Shown here piece by piece: positions 38,671 through 48,333 of a stretch of DNA of 64,000 nt. The position numbers were made by a program, and so were the translations under genes. Source of the DNA: Sphaerisporangium rubeum. Its GTDB lineage: Bacteria > Actinomycetota > Actinomycetes > Streptosporangiales > Streptosporangiaceae. Each line of letters opens with the position of its first letter. The first letter of the stretch is position 1. Location: assembly GCF_014207705.1 (NCBI RefSeq), contig NZ_JACHIU010000001.1, positions 1,488,001 to 1,552,000 of the forward strand, given 5' to 3'. The notes below the pieces were generated by a model. The model was given only the letters and a program-made list of their open reading frames with translations, was not told the DNA's origin and made no database searches.

Positions 38671-39387
38671 GTGACCCCTCGCACAGTGCTTTCGCTCGTT
38701 CTGGTGGCCGTGCTCGCGACCGGCTGCGCGGGCCTGACCGTTCCCGATCGTGAGGATTCGCCGGACTCGTCGGTTTCGGAGCCGAAGCGGTCCGCCAAGC
38801 CGTCGAAGCAGGACGAGCAGCCGGCGGGGCAGACTTTCGAGGAGGACGTCGCGCTGGCGCGTGATCTCACGGAGAAGTTCTGGGAACAGCGCTTCCAGGC
38901 GGCGGGACGGTCCTACCGGCCGCTGACGCGCTTCGAGGCGTACTCGGGGAACGACGGGCCGGACTGCGGGGGTCAGCCTTCTGTGCCGGAGAACGCGTTC
39001 TACTGTCCGGTGGGGCACTTCGTGGCTTACGACGCGGACTGGATGCGTGGGCTGTACGACCAGCTCGGGGACGGGTCGGTGTATGTGATCGTGCCGCACG
39101 AGATCGGTCACGCGGTGCAGGCCCAGCTCATGAGCGACTTCAGCTTCAGCGTCGAGCGGGAGCTCCAGGCCGACTGCTACGCGGGTGGCGCGCTCGGCGG
39201 TCTCGTACAGGGTGGCCAGCTCCAGGCGGAGGACGGCGACGAGGACGAGCTGATGACCAACCTCGCGGCGGCCGGCGACCCCACGGACGCCTGGTGGCGC
39301 GAGGACGCGCACGGCACCGCGGCGCAACGTCAGCAGTCCTTCGCCGGCGGGTACAACAACGGCGTCGACTCCTGCGGATCGGCCTAG
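38671..39387 (+). CDS. Neutral zinc metallopeptidase, lipoprotein
   Basis: The 238-residue protein has a lipoprotein signal (VLVAVLATGC) and a polar linker, then a putative neutral zinc metallopeptidase (YpfJ-like) domain. It has the HExxH motif in VPHEIGHAVQ, with a downstream ELQADCYAGG that supplies the third ligand. It probably works on the outer face of the membrane; its substrate is unknown. The lipid anchor is inferred from the Cys after LATG. GTG 38671 is the start, following an AGGATTGG ribosome site. Confidence 0.9.
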   Translation: MTPRTVLSLVLVAVLATGCAGLTVPDREDSPDSSVSEPKRSAKPSKQDEQPAGQTFEEDVALARDLTEKFWEQRFQAAGRSYRPLTRFEAYSGNDGPDCGGQPSVPENAFYCPVGHFVAYDADWMRGLYDQLGDGSVYVIVPHEIGHAVQAQLMSDFSFSVERELQADCYAGGALGGLVQGGQLQAEDGDEDELMTNLAAAGDPTDAWWREDAHGTAAQRQQSFAGGYNNGVDSCGSA

Positions 39388-39415
39388 GCTGGTCGGTGAC
39401 GCAGGGGGGAAGTCA

Positions 39416-40213
39416 GTGGAAGAGCACGGTGGCACACGGCACCTGCTGCCGTCCACGCTCGCCGTACTCCTGACCGCCAACGTCCTCAACAACCGCGTGG
39501 CACCCCGCCTCGCGCCGGTGACCTCGGCCGCGGCGACCGGTCTGCTGCTGTTCATGGCGAGACGCGCGGGCCTCGGCTGGCAGGAGATGGGCTTCACCAG
39601 CGGACGTAAGGGGACCCGCGTCGGCGGCACCCTCGCCGCGGCCGTCACCGCCGCGTACGCGGGAGGCGTCCTTCTCCCCGCCACCAGGAAGCTCTTCCAC
39701 GACGAACGGGCCCTGAGCCTGTCCCCGGCCCGCCTCCTGGAGGAGACCCTGATCCAGGTCCCCATAGGCACCGTCCTGCTGGAGGAGGTCGCCTTCCGCG
39801 GCGTACTCCCCGCCGTGCTGCGCCGCTCGCACGGCCCCACCACGTCCGTCGCCGCGTCATCGGCCCTGTTCGGCCTCTGGCACGTCCTCCCCGCCGTCGA
39901 CATGGCCGCCGCCAACCCCGCACTCGGCGGCCTCGCCTCGACGACCGTACCGGCACCCGTCAACGAAGCGCCGGACACGCCGGCCAGTCCGAGCCGCCGC
40001 GTCCCACCCGTGGCCGCCGTCGTCGCGGGCACCGTGGCCTCGACCACCGCCGCCGGCGTCTTCTTCCACGAGCTGCGCCGCCGCGGCGGCCTGCTCGCAC
40101 CGTCCCTCACCCACCTCGCGACGAACGCACTCGGCTTCCTCGCCGCACGCGCCGCCGCACGGCTCCCGCGCAGGGATCAGGCCGTCGGCACCACCAGGAA
40201 CGACTCGGCGTAG
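39416..40213 (+). CDS. CPBP family intramembrane metalloprotease
   Basis: The 265-residue membrane protein shows the CAAX/Abi (CPBP) motifs: LLEEVAFRGVLP, the FGLWH segment and SLTHLATNALGF. It probably cleaves membrane substrates with a zinc-type site in the bilayer. GTG 39416 follows GGGGGGAAG. Its 3' end overlaps the convergent LmbE gene by 37 bp. It is about 30 bp after the metallopeptidase lipoprotein and may be co-expressed with it. Confidence 0.92.
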   Translation: MEEHGGTRHLLPSTLAVLLTANVLNNRVAPRLAPVTSAAATGLLLFMARRAGLGWQEMGFTSGRKGTRVGGTLAAAVTAAYAGGVLLPATRKLFHDERALSLSPARLLEETLIQVPIGTVLLEEVAFRGVLPAVLRRSHGPTTSVAASSALFGLWHVLPAVDMAAANPALGGLASTTVPAPVNEAPDTPASPSRRVPPVAAVVAGTVASTTAAGVFFHELRRRGGLLAPSLTHLATNALGFLAARAAARLPRRDQAVGTTRNDSA

Positions 40214-40905
40214 GTCCCCTCAGGCAACCCGCCGGCCTCGGCGTTGCGGCCGAGGAAACCCTTCACGAAGGTCTCCAGCCCGTCATCCAGATGACCGGTC
40301 TGGCTGACGTGCGCACGCAACGCGGCCAGTTTGCGGTCCAAGGTCGCCGTGACGTCCACATAGTGGTTGGCCGTCGGCCCCCCGGTCAGCCACACCTCAC
40401 GCACCACCCACGGCTCGAGCCCTTCCTCGGCGAGCAGCTCGGGGAACGTGTACGGGTTGCGCGCGTCGGGGTACACCGCGTCCAAGGTGGCCCCGCCGAC
40501 AGCCCGGTGATCAGGATGGCTGGGGCTGATCCGCACATAGTTCCGCTCAGGCGAGGACGTGATCACCCGGTCCGGCCGCACCTGGCGGATCACCCGCGTG
40601 ATGTCCTTGCGGAGCCCCAGCGTGGCCTCCACGATCCCGTCGCGGTACCCGAGGTGGCGCACGTCCACCACCCCGACGCACTTGGCGGCCTCGGCCTGCT
40701 CGGCACGCCGCAGCTCGGCCATGCCGTCGCCGTCGGTCTCACGGTCGAACCCTCCGGCGTCCCCGTCGGTCACCAGGCAGTACACGACCTCGATGCCTTT
40801 GTCGGTGAACGCGGCGATGCTCCCGGCGGCTCCGAAGTCCACATCGTCCGGATGCGCGACAACCACCAGAACCTTGGTGATGTCGGCGTCGTCTAGCGCG
40901 GTCAC
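40177..40905 (-). CDS. PIG-L/LmbE family deacetylase
   Basis: The 242-residue protein belongs to the GlcNAc-PI de-N-acetylase family, with the zinc motif VVVAHPDDVDFG, the segment SPSHPDHRAVGG and a C-terminal His region (GHLDD). Relatives include MshB and Mca of the mycothiol pathway; this shorter form cannot be assigned to either. The start GTG 40905 has GGAGGAGG upstream, and a longer reading to 41046 is rejected. It overlaps the CPBP gene at their 3' ends. Confidence 0.92.
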   Translation of the reverse strand: MTALDDADITKVLVVVAHPDDVDFGAAGSIAAFTDKGIEVVYCLVTDGDAGGFDRETDGDGMAELRRAEQAEAAKCVGVVDVRHLGYRDGIVEATLGLRKDITRVIRQVRPDRVITSSPERNYVRISPSHPDHRAVGGATLDAVYPDARNPYTFPELLAEEGLEPWVVREVWLTGGPTANHYVDVTATLDRKLAALRAHVSQTGHLDDGLETFVKGFLGRNAEAGGLPEGTYAESFLVVPTA

Positions 40906-41058
40906 GGTCCTCCTCCTCGTCCGCGGCGTCCACCCAGGCCGCGTCCTACGCATTGTCCCGGTATTCCGGCCCGCCGTCACATCGCGGCGGCCGGATTCAG
41001 GGGTGGGGAGGGGCCGAAGAGTCGGCCATTGTCGGTGACGCGCCATACGCTAGGGGAC

Positions 41059-43317
41059 GTGCCGAGCCCTGCCGTGAACCCCGCCGTTGATCACCCCCTG
41101 CTCGACGGGCTGAACCCCGAGCAGCGTGCCGCCGTCCTCCACGAAGGCGGGCCTTTGCTGATCGTCGCGGGTGCCGGCTCGGGTAAGACGCGGGTGCTGA
41201 CCCACCGCATCGCCTACCTGCTGTCCGAGCGCCACGTGCAGCCGCAGGAGATCCTCGCGATCACCTTCACCAACAAGGCCGCGCGCGAGATGAAGGACCG
41301 CGTGGAGCGGCTGATCGGCCCGAGGTCCAAGGCCATGTGGGTCATGACGTTCCACAGCGCGTGCGTGCGCATCCTGCGCCGCGAGGCCAAGCGGCTCGGC
41401 TTCACCTCCAATTTCTCGATCTACGACCAGGCCGACGCGCAGCGCCTCATGGCCATGGTGTGCCGCGAGCTCGACCTCGACCCCAAGCGCTACCCGCCGC
41501 GGTCGTTCTCCGCGCAGGTCAGCAACCTCAAGAACGAGCTGGTCGACTACGAGACCGCCGCCTCGCAGGCCAAGACCCACCTGGAGCGCACGCTCGCCGA
41601 GGCGTACCGCACCTACCAGCAGCGGCTCACCGAGGCCGGCGCGATGGACTTCGACGACCTGATCATGCTGACGGTCACGTTGTTCCAGATCTTCCCCGAC
41701 GTCGCCGAGCACTACCGCCGCCGCTTCCGCCACGTGCTCGTCGACGAGTACCAGGACACCAACCACGCGCAGTACATCCTGGTCAGGGAGCTCGTCGGCG
41801 TCCCCGAGGTGCGCACGGCGGACGGCGACGTCGTGCGCGAAGGCACGGTGGCCCCGGCCGAGCTGTGCGTGGTGGGTGACGCCGACCAGTCGATCTACGC
41901 GTTCCGCGGCGCGACGATCCGCAACATCCTGGAGTTCGAGCGCGACTACCCGTCGGCCCGCACGATCCTGCTGGAGCAGAACTACCGCTCCACGCAGACC
42001 ATTCTGTCCGCCGCCAACGCCGTGATCTCGCGCAACGAAGGCCGCAAACCCAAGAACCTTTGGTCCGACCAGGGAGCCGGCCCCCGCATCATCGGGTATG
42101 TCGCCGACAACGAGCACGACGAGGCCATGTTCGTCGCGCAGGAGGTCGACCGGCTCGCCGACGACGAGGGGGTCACACCGGGTCAGGTCGCGGTGTTCTA
42201 CCGCACCAACGCCGCCTCCCGTGTCTTCGAGGAGATCTTCATCCGCACCGGCCTGCCGTACAAGGTGGTCGGCGGCGTCCGGTTCTACGAGCGCCGCGAG
42301 GTGCGCGACCTGCTGGCGTACCTGAGGGTGCTCGCCAACCCCGGCGACACCGTGTCGCTGCGCCGCGTGCTCAACGTCCCCAAACGCGGCATCGGCGAGC
42401 GCGCCGAGGCGATGGTCGAGGCGTTCGCCTCGCGGGAGCGCATCCCGTTCTGGGAAGGTCTGCGGCGCGTCGACGAGGCCCCCGGCCTCGCGACCCGCTC
42501 GGTCAACGCCATCCGTGACTTCGTCGCGCTTCTGGAGGATCTGCGCGGCAAGGAGCTGCCGATCTCCGAGCTGGCCGAGGAGGTCCTGTCCGTCACCGGG
42601 TACCGCACCGAGCTGGAGACGTCCGGCGACCCGCAGGACGAGAGCCGGCTGGAGAACCTCAACGAGCTGGTGTCGGTGGCCCAGGAGTTCGAGGAGGCCA
42701 ACCCCGACGGCACGCTCGTCGACTTCCTCGAGCAGGTGTCGCTGGTGGCCGACGCCGACCAGATCCCCGAGGGGGACGACCACCAGGGGGTGGTCACGCT
42801 GATGACCCTCCACACCGCCAAGGGCCTGGAGTTCCCGGTGGTGTTCCTCACCGGCCTCGAGGACGGCGTGTTCCCCCACATGCGCTCGCTCGGCGAGCCA
42901 CGCGAACTGGAGGAGGAGCGCCGCCTGGCGTACGTCGGCATCACCCGCGCGCAGCAGCGGCTGTACGTGTCGCGGGCCGCCGTGCGCAGCTCCTGGGGCG
43001 CACCCGCGTTCAACCCAGCGTCCCGGTTCCTCGCCGAGGTCCCGGCCGACCTGGTCGACTGGCGCGGCGACCCGGCCAAGTCGGCCTGGAGCGCCGCCAC
43101 CTCGCGTGAGAGCCGCACCGCCGCTACGCCTCGTAAGACCGGTGGCCGGGTCATGCCGAGCCTCGGCCCCGGTGACCGCGTCAGCCACGACTCGTTCGGC
43201 CTCGGCACCGTCGTGGCCGTCGAAGGCGCCGCCGAGAAGACCAAGGTCAAGGTCGACTTCGGCTCAGGCGGCGAGAAGACCCTGCTGCTGGCGTACGCGC
43301 CGCTGGAGAAGCTGTGA
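41059..43317 (+). CDS. pcrA: UvrD/PcrA ATP-dependent DNA helicase
   Basis: This 3'-5' SF1 helicase acts in nucleotide excision repair and removal of proteins or R-loops from DNA. The 752-residue protein has Walker A AGAGSGKT, motif II VLVDEYQDTNHAQY, QNYRSTQ, TLHTAKGLEFPVVF and AYVGITRAQQRLYVSRA. The C-terminal Tudor-like domain (PGDRVSHDSFGLGTVV) contacts RNA polymerase in PcrA proteins. Length is normal. GTG 41059 after AGGGG is the probable start; a TTG at 41029 would add ten residues. The start has modest support. Confidence 0.95.
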   Translation: MPSPAVNPAVDHPLLDGLNPEQRAAVLHEGGPLLIVAGAGSGKTRVLTHRIAYLLSERHVQPQEILAITFTNKAAREMKDRVERLIGPRSKAMWVMTFHSACVRILRREAKRLGFTSNFSIYDQADAQRLMAMVCRELDLDPKRYPPRSFSAQVSNLKNELVDYETAASQAKTHLERTLAEAYRTYQQRLTEAGAMDFDDLIMLTVTLFQIFPDVAEHYRRRFRHVLVDEYQDTNHAQYILVRELVGVPEVRTADGDVVREGTVAPAELCVVGDADQSIYAFRGATIRNILEFERDYPSARTILLEQNYRSTQTILSAANAVISRNEGRKPKNLWSDQGAGPRIIGYVADNEHDEAMFVAQEVDRLADDEGVTPGQVAVFYRTNAASRVFEEIFIRTGLPYKVVGGVRFYERREVRDLLAYLRVLANPGDTVSLRRVLNVPKRGIGERAEAMVEAFASRERIPFWEGLRRVDEAPGLATRSVNAIRDFVALLEDLRGKELPISELAEEVLSVTGYRTELETSGDPQDESRLENLNELVSVAQEFEEANPDGTLVDFLEQVSLVADADQIPEGDDHQGVVTLMTLHTAKGLEFPVVFLTGLEDGVFPHMRSLGEPRELEEERRLAYVGITRAQQRLYVSRAAVRSSWGAPAFNPASRFLAEVPADLVDWRGDPAKSAWSAATSRESRTAATPRKTGGRVMPSLGPGDRVSHDSFGLGTVVAVEGAAEKTKVKVDFGSGGEKTLLLAYAPLEKL

Positions 43318-43336
43318 CCACCTGATCGGCACCAAA

Positions 43337-43399
43337 GTCTTTTGCGAATTTTGTGGATATTCACTGGTGTGCGTTTACGGTGCCGCGCCGGCAAAAGAC
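43337..43399. promoter_or_regulatory. Inverted repeat in the sucC upstream region
   Basis: GTCTTTTGC at 43337-43345 is the reverse complement of GCAAAAGAC at 43391-43399, with a 45-bp AT-richer core. It sits between pcrA and sucC in 217 bp of non-coding DNA. It may form a large hairpin at the end of pcrA or an operator pair at the sucCD promoter. Confidence 0.4.
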
Positions 43400-43534
43400 C
43401 CCCCGCCGGGCCGTCCACGTGCTGACGGGGGCTAGGCTTCTCAGGCCAGGCCTTACGGCGGATCGCGGACACCCGGGGTCTGGTCACTCAACGTAGAGAT
43501 GGCAGTCAGCCGGCACAAGCAAGGACGGACCCTC

Positions 43535-44716
43535 GTGGACCTGTTCGAACATCAGGCGAAGGAGCTCTTCGCGGAGTACGGCATCCCGGTGCCGCGCGGC
43601 CGTGTCGCGCACACCGTGGAGGAGGCGCGCGCGGCGGCCCAGGAGCTGACCGGACGCACCGTGGTGAAGGCTCAGGTCAAGACCGGTGGTCGCGGCAAGG
43701 CGGGTGGCGTGAAGCTCGCCGACGACGCCGCCGACGCCGAGCGCAAGGCCACCGAGATCCTCGGCATGGACATCAAGGGCCACACGGTCCACAAGGTGCT
43801 CGTCGAGGAGGCCAGCGCCATCGCGGAGGAGTACTACTTCTCCTTCCTGCTCGACCGGGCCAACCGCACCTTCCTCGCGATCTGTTCCGCGTCGGGCGGC
43901 ATGGACATCGAAGAGGTCGCGCACACGGCCCCCGACAAGGTCGCCAAGATCCCGGTCTCCCCGCTGACCGGCGTGGACCGCGACCGCGCGCGCGACATCG
44001 CGAAGGCCGGCCACCTGCCGGAGGCCGCGCTCGACGGCGCCGCCGAGCTCATCGAGAAGCTCTGGGCCGTCTTCGTCGACGAGGACGCCACCCTGGTCGA
44101 GGTCAACCCCATGATCCTCACCAAGGACGGCCAGGTGAAGGCCCTCGACGGCAAGGTCACCCTCGACGACAACGCCGCCTTCCGCCAGACCGAGCACGAG
44201 GCGTACGCCGACAAGGCCGCCGAGGACCCCCTTGAGGCCCGAGCCAAGGAGAAGGACCTCAACTACGTCAAGCTCGACGGCTCCGTCGGCATCATCGGCA
44301 ACGGCGCGGGCCTCGTCATGTCCACGCTGGACGTCGTCGCGTACGCCGGCGAGTCCTACGGCGGCCAGAAGCCCGCCAACTTCCTCGACATCGGCGGCGG
44401 CGCCTCGGCCGAGGTCATGGCCAACGGCCTCGAGATCGTGCTGTCCGACCCGAGCGTGAAGTCCGTCTTCGTGAACGTCTTCGGCGGCATCACCGCCTGC
44501 GACGCCGTCGCCAACGGCATCGTCTCGGCGTTCAAGCTCCTGTCGGACCGCGGCGAGGCCGTGACCCACCCTCTGGTCGTCCGCCTGGACGGCAACAACG
44601 CCACCCTCGGGCGGCAGATCCTCTCCGACGCCGGCCTCCCCCGCGTCGAACTGGTCGACACCATGGACGACGCGGCCAAGCGCGCCGCCGAGCTCGCCGC
44701 GGTAGGTGGGAAGTAA
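43535..44716 (+). CDS. sucC: Succinyl-CoA synthetase, ADP-forming beta subunit
   Basis: It makes ATP or GTP and succinate from succinyl-CoA in the TCA cycle, as a complex with SucD. The 393-residue protein starts [21 protein letters not shown] and has the ATP-grasp domain ([29 protein letters not shown]). The C-terminal ligase domain [32 protein letters not shown] is complete. GTG 43535 follows AAGGACGG. The stop overlaps the sucD start by one base (TAATG). Confidence 0.97.
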   Translation: MDLFEHQAKELFAEYGIPVPRGRVAHTVEEARAAAQELTGRTVVKAQVKTGGRGKAGGVKLADDAADAERKATEILGMDIKGHTVHKVLVEEASAIAEEYYFSFLLDRANRTFLAICSASGGMDIEEVAHTAPDKVAKIPVSPLTGVDRDRARDIAKAGHLPEAALDGAAELIEKLWAVFVDEDATLVEVNPMILTKDGQVKALDGKVTLDDNAAFRQTEHEAYADKAAEDPLEARAKEKDLNYVKLDGSVGIIGNGAGLVMSTLDVVAYAGESYGGQKPANFLDIGGGASAEVMANGLEIVLSDPSVKSVFVNVFGGITACDAVANGIVSAFKLLSDRGEAVTHPLVVRLDGNNATLGRQILSDAGLPRVELVDTMDDAAKRAAELAAVGGK

Positions 44717-45597
44717 TGGCTATCTGGCTGACCGAGAACAGCAAAATCATCGTCCAGGGCATGACCGGGTCCGAGGGCTCCAAGCACACCCGCCGCATGC
44801 TCAAGGCCGGCGCCAAGGTCGTCGGCGGAACCAACCCCCGCAAGGCCGGCACCACCGTCGACTTCGACGGCGTCGAGCTCCCCGTCTTCGCCACCGTGGC
44901 CGAGTCCATGGCCGCCACCGGCGCCGACGTCACCGTCATCTTCGTCCCGCCGGCCTTCACCAAGGCCGCCGTCATCGAAGCCATCGACGCCGAGATCCCC
45001 CTGGCCGTCGTCATCACCGAAGGCGTCCCGGTGCACGACACCACCGAGTGGTGGGCCTACAACATCTCCAAGGGCAACAAGACCCGCATCATCGGCCCCA
45101 ACTGCCCCGGCATCGCCAGCCCCGGCGCCTCCAACGCCGGCATCATCCCCGCCGACATCACCACCGCCGGCCGCATCGGCCTGGTCAGCAAGTCCGGCAC
45201 CCTGACCTACCAGCTGATGTACGAACTCCGCGACATCGGCTTCTCCACCGCGGTAGGCATCGGCGGCGACCCGGTCATCGGCACCACCCACATCGACGCT
45301 CTCGAAGCCTTCCAGGCCGACCCCGAGACCGCCGCCATCGTCATGATCGGCGAAATCGGCGGCGACGCCGAAGAACGCGCCGCCGCGTACATCGAAGAAC
45401 ACGTCACCAAGCCCGTGGTGGCCTACGTGGCCGGCTTCACGGCCCCCGAAGGCAAGACCATGGGCCACGCCGGCGCCATCGTCAGCGGCTCCGCCGGCAC
45501 AGCCCAGGCGAAGAAGGAAGCCCTCGAAAAGGTAGGCGTAAGGGTAGGCAAGACCCCTAGCGAAACCGCCCGCCTGATGCGCGACCTGATGCGCTGA
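44716..45597 (+). CDS. sucD: Succinyl-CoA synthetase alpha subunit
   Basis: The 293-residue subunit binds CoA ([17 protein letters not shown]) and carries the phosphorylated active-site His in [27 protein letters not shown] and [21 protein letters not shown] are typical. The gene overlaps sucC by one base (TAATG), which fits tight 1:1 expression. A terminator follows. The enzyme complex is cytosolic. Confidence 0.97.
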   Translation: MAIWLTENSKIIVQGMTGSEGSKHTRRMLKAGAKVVGGTNPRKAGTTVDFDGVELPVFATVAESMAATGADVTVIFVPPAFTKAAVIEAIDAEIPLAVVITEGVPVHDTTEWWAYNISKGNKTRIIGPNCPGIASPGASNAGIIPADITTAGRIGLVSKSGTLTYQLMYELRDIGFSTAVGIGGDPVIGTTHIDALEAFQADPETAAIVMIGEIGGDAEERAAAYIEEHVTKPVVAYVAGFTAPEGKTMGHAGAIVSGSAGTAQAKKEALEKVGVRVGKTPSETARLMRDLMR

Positions 45598-45612
45598 CCC
45601 CATAGCCCACCC

Positions 45613-45649
45613 CGTACGGCGCTCCTCCCCACCAGAGGAGCGCCGTACG
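45613..45649 (+). terminator. sucCD terminator
   Basis: CGTACGGCGCTCCTC and its exact complement GAGGAGCGCCGTACG form a 15-bp stem around a 7-base loop, 16 bp after the sucD stop. Confidence 0.88.
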
Positions 45650-45736
45650 TATGTGAAGGCGTCGGCCCCCGCCTCGCATGGCCCTCGCTCCGCTCGGACT
45701 GTGCTTTTTGGGGCTCTCGCCCCAAACCCCGAGGCA

Positions 45737-45749
45737 GGGGCTCCGCCCC
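45737..45749. repeat. Left 13-bp direct repeat flanking the IS4 element
   Basis: GGGGCTCCGCCCC abuts the left inverted end of the insertion sequence, and an identical copy abuts the right end (47256-47268). It is the presumed target duplication, though the near-palindromic motif makes its exact edge ambiguous. Confidence 0.75.
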
Positions 45750-47255
45750 AATGCCGGGAAGTTAGGCGGCGAGGGTGAGTGTCAAGGGGCTGCGGATGGT
45801 GATGGTGTAGCTGGCGGTTTTGGGTTTGGGGTCGGGGTGTGTTTGTCGGAAGGGGTAGCGGACTTTGGGACGGTTTTTGACGCGTGGGCTGGTCCTTGGG
45901 CGTCGGGTTGCGGGCATGGGCCGGTTGGTGAGCATGGTGAGGGTGTAGGCCCAGTCCTGGGGGGCGTGGCGGGGCTGGGTGCCGTGTGCGGTGATGATGG
46001 TGTCGCGGGTGGTGTGCAGGGTGGTGGTGAAGCTGATCTGGTCGGGGTCCAGGCCGGTGTCCAGGGCGGCGTGGCAGGCCAGGCGGCGTAGCAGGTGGTG
46101 GGTGAGCAGCAGGGCGTAGAACTCCTGGACGATGCCGGGGACGGTGCGTGATCGCAGGGGTCGCAGTGATCCTTTGTGGATGGCTTTGAGGCCGTATAAC
46201 GCGGTTTCGATCTCCCAGCGCTGGTGGTAGCAGGCCACAAGGTCGGCGGCGGGGTGGGTGCGGTGGTCCAGCAGGGTGGTCATGAGCTTGTAGGTCTGGT
46301 GGCGTGTGGTGCCGTCGGCGAGGGTCACGGTGATGGTGGCCTCGATGATGCGCACCATCTCGCGCAGGTGCCGTTCGTGCTTGTGGCCGCGGCGCATGGC
46401 CAGGTAGGACCCATCGGGGAGGTGTGCGATCACGGTGGGGGCCAAGGTAGCGGTGGCGCGCCACAAAAGGTGGGCCCCGGTCTGGCGGGCCGACCGCCAC
46501 AGCCCAAGACCGATGAACCGGCGATCGGCAAGCAGCAGCATCCCCGGCGCAAGAGCGCCCAGCATCCGTTCCACCAATGCCGACTCACTCGTGCGGCAAT
46601 GCCCGAACACCGCGTCCATGACGGCCCGGGTCCCGCACTCGATGGTGAGCGCGAACGCCATCTGCGGCGCACCCTCGCGCCCGCTGCCGTGCACCGGAGC
46701 CCCGAACTCCTTACGCACCGCCGCCTCATCGGCCAGATCCAGCGTGGAACCGTCCCAGGCCACCAGCCGCAACCCCCGCCACCACACCCCCGGCGTCGCA
46801 ACCGGGGCAACCGGACCGCGCAGCCGATCGAACAACATCCGTACCGGCGCCTCACCCAGCCGTGCTCTGGCCTGACGCAACGCCGCCGCCGACGGCACCC
46901 CCACCCCCCGCACCGAACAACACAACGCCCGCCACACCCCTGCATACCCCCGCTCCGGGAACAAGGTCATCGCCAAGACGAAAAACACCACCACCCGTGC
47001 AGGCAACACCCGCACCCGCCGCTCACCTCGCCGGCACTCCACAAGCACCTCATCCACCAACTCCACCGGCACCCCGTCACTCAGCACCCCAAGATGCGCC
47101 GGAGCCCACACACACCCACCCACCGGCATGACACACTCACACACACGGAGCTCCTGCCTACGAACGAGATCTTGGTCGATCAACGTTCTAGCAGGAGCTC
47201 CATCCTCATCTCAGCGCTATTGACAACCAACCCCCCGCCTTAACTTCCCGGCATT
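45750..47255 (-). mobile_element. IS4-family insertion sequence, complete
   Basis: The element is 1506 bp with identical 15-base terminal inverted repeats, AATGCCGGGAAGTTA at the left (45750-45764) and its complement at the right (47241-47255), followed on both sides by GGCGG-like bases. One transposase gene fills it. The left repeat contains the transposase stop. The flanks are 13-bp direct repeats. It is inserted in the intergenic region after sucD. Confidence 0.93.
45762..47183 (-). CDS. IS4-family transposase
   Basis: The 473-residue transposase has an N-terminal IS4-type domain, then the DDE catalytic residues. These are Asp in LVAWDGSTLDLAD, Asp in LLLADRRFIGLG and Glu in the signature YHQRWEIETALYGLK. 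That signature fits exactly the IS4 Y-x2-R-x3-E-x6-K pattern. The reading frame is open along the whole length, so the element looks able to move. Start ATG 47183, or the ATG 18 codons later (MPVGGCVW), is uncertain. Confidence 0.95.
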   Translation of the reverse strand: MIDQDLVRRQELRVCECVMPVGGCVWAPAHLGVLSDGVPVELVDEVLVECRRGERRVRVLPARVVVFFVLAMTLFPERGYAGVWRALCCSVRGVGVPSAAALRQARARLGEAPVRMLFDRLRGPVAPVATPGVWWRGLRLVAWDGSTLDLADEAAVRKEFGAPVHGSGREGAPQMAFALTIECGTRAVMDAVFGHCRTSESALVERMLGALAPGMLLLADRRFIGLGLWRSARQTGAHLLWRATATLAPTVIAHLPDGSYLAMRRGHKHERHLREMVRIIEATITVTLADGTTRHQTYKLMTTLLDHRTHPAADLVACYHQRWEIETALYGLKAIHKGSLRPLRSRTVPGIVQEFYALLLTHHLLRRLACHAALDTGLDPDQISFTTTLHTTRDTIITAHGTQPRHAPQDWAYTLTMLTNRPMPATRRPRTSPRVKNRPKVRYPFRQTHPDPKPKTASYTITIRSPLTLTLAA

Positions 47256-47268
47256 GGGGCTCCGCCCC
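47256..47268. repeat. Right 13-bp direct repeat flanking the IS4 element
   Basis: GGGGCTCCGCCCC directly follows the right inverted end and equals the left flank at 45737-45749. The following 47269-47485 stretch holds no gene I can support. Confidence 0.75.
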
Positions 47269-47485
47269 CCCCGCACCCCCGAAACCCTGCAGAACCTCCG
47301 ACCGCACTCACGGGTAGTCGTACGAACAGCCCATTGATCGGCTACCAGCACGTAGTGAACCACGCGGTCTTGCCGCGGCAGTCGGCCGGATGGCAGACGC
47401 CGTGCTGCTCTGCGGAAACAGCCGACATCCACCTCATGCGCGACCGAACGAGCCGTAAACCTTCGTCCTGAGAGGTGAAAGCCAC

Positions 47486-48091
47486 TCAGTCTTTATCTGG
47501 CGGATAAATTTTGTCGAAGACGATCTTTGCTGAAGCATAGGCCGCAACGGCGATCATCCATGGGTCTATCCCGGTGGCCAGGCTTATGAACTGAGCCGCA
47601 TCGCTGAAGCTCAGCGCGGCATCCGTGCAGACGGCTAGCACCGTAGCGAAAGCGGCCCCTGCCATTACTCTGCGTCGCAGTGCTCGTGAAGCCGCAGAAG
47701 GGGCTGATTGCGTAGTCGTGAGTCTGTCGGCTGCACCCAAGGGCGGCGATTGCTCTCGCAGTCGAGCGAGTAGTGTCGGATCTGGCCAGGTCGGAGAGTT
47801 AGGCCTGAAGAACAGCGGTTCCCATGTGAGAGGTCGGTAATCGATTTTTACAATAGACAGGACGATGTCTTCAAGCGCGAAATGAAGGCTTATTTCTCTC
47901 AAGAGCTTAGTTATGTGTCGGCCGTCCAAGGCGTACGAAATGAAGAAGTACGGCCCACGGCCGCCTCCTTCGTTTGTCGCTGGAGGCGCCGGCGGGAGCC
48001 TCGGGGGCTTGCCATGTCCAGAATGGACGAGTAGCCGGGGGAGAGGGTTGGCGATGTGCAGAGGAGACCGGGGAAGGATCGCTGCTGTCAC
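47486..48091 (-). CDS. Hypothetical protein with FISYA motif and C-terminal membrane helices
   Basis: I do not recognise the family. The 201-residue product has a Pro-rich N-terminus and then GPYFFISYALDGRHITKLL. That resembles the start of TIR-like proteins such as FxsC, but the region after it does not make a full TIR fold. A C-terminal part (residues about 138-190) holds two hydrophobic stretches and ends KIYPPDKD. The base composition is lower in GC than the core genes nearby. GTG 48091 has AGGGAGG upstream. It is divergent from the XRE regulator. Confidence 0.5.
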   Translation of the reverse strand: MTAAILPRSPLHIANPLPRLLVHSGHGKPPRLPPAPPATNEGGGRGPYFFISYALDGRHITKLLREISLHFALEDIVLSIVKIDYRPLTWEPLFFRPNSPTWPDPTLLARLREQSPPLGAADRLTTTQSAPSAASRALRRRVMAGAAFATVLAVCTDAALSFSDAAQFISLATGIDPWMIAVAAYASAKIVFDKIYPPDKD

Positions 48092-48333
48092 CGCTCGACC
48101 CTACCTCCCTGGTCTTGGATTCAGCGTTCTCGTGCTCGTTGGCCGCTGTAACCAGTGGAGACTTGGTCGAATATGTCCGACTCTGAAAGCTGGCTGGTGC
48201 GGCACCCATGATCTGTTCTTACTTGGCGATGAGGTGGTGCCGGGGTTGGCTGGCTCTACTGCCGAATCGCTGTAAGCGAGCAGATGGCCACTTAGCGCTG
48301 TCGGAGAGGTACGGTGCGGCCTACCATGAGGCC

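Noticed and set aside
45710-45723. GGGGCTCTCGCCCC as a terminator for sucCD
   Set aside because: It is a common GC-rich intergenic motif with the T-run on the wrong side; the 15-bp stem at 45613 is the better terminator.
48208-48333. Upstream extension of the XRE regulator to 48208
   Set aside because: The added 42 residues have no family features, and ATG 48334 begins directly at the conserved helix-turn-helix domain.
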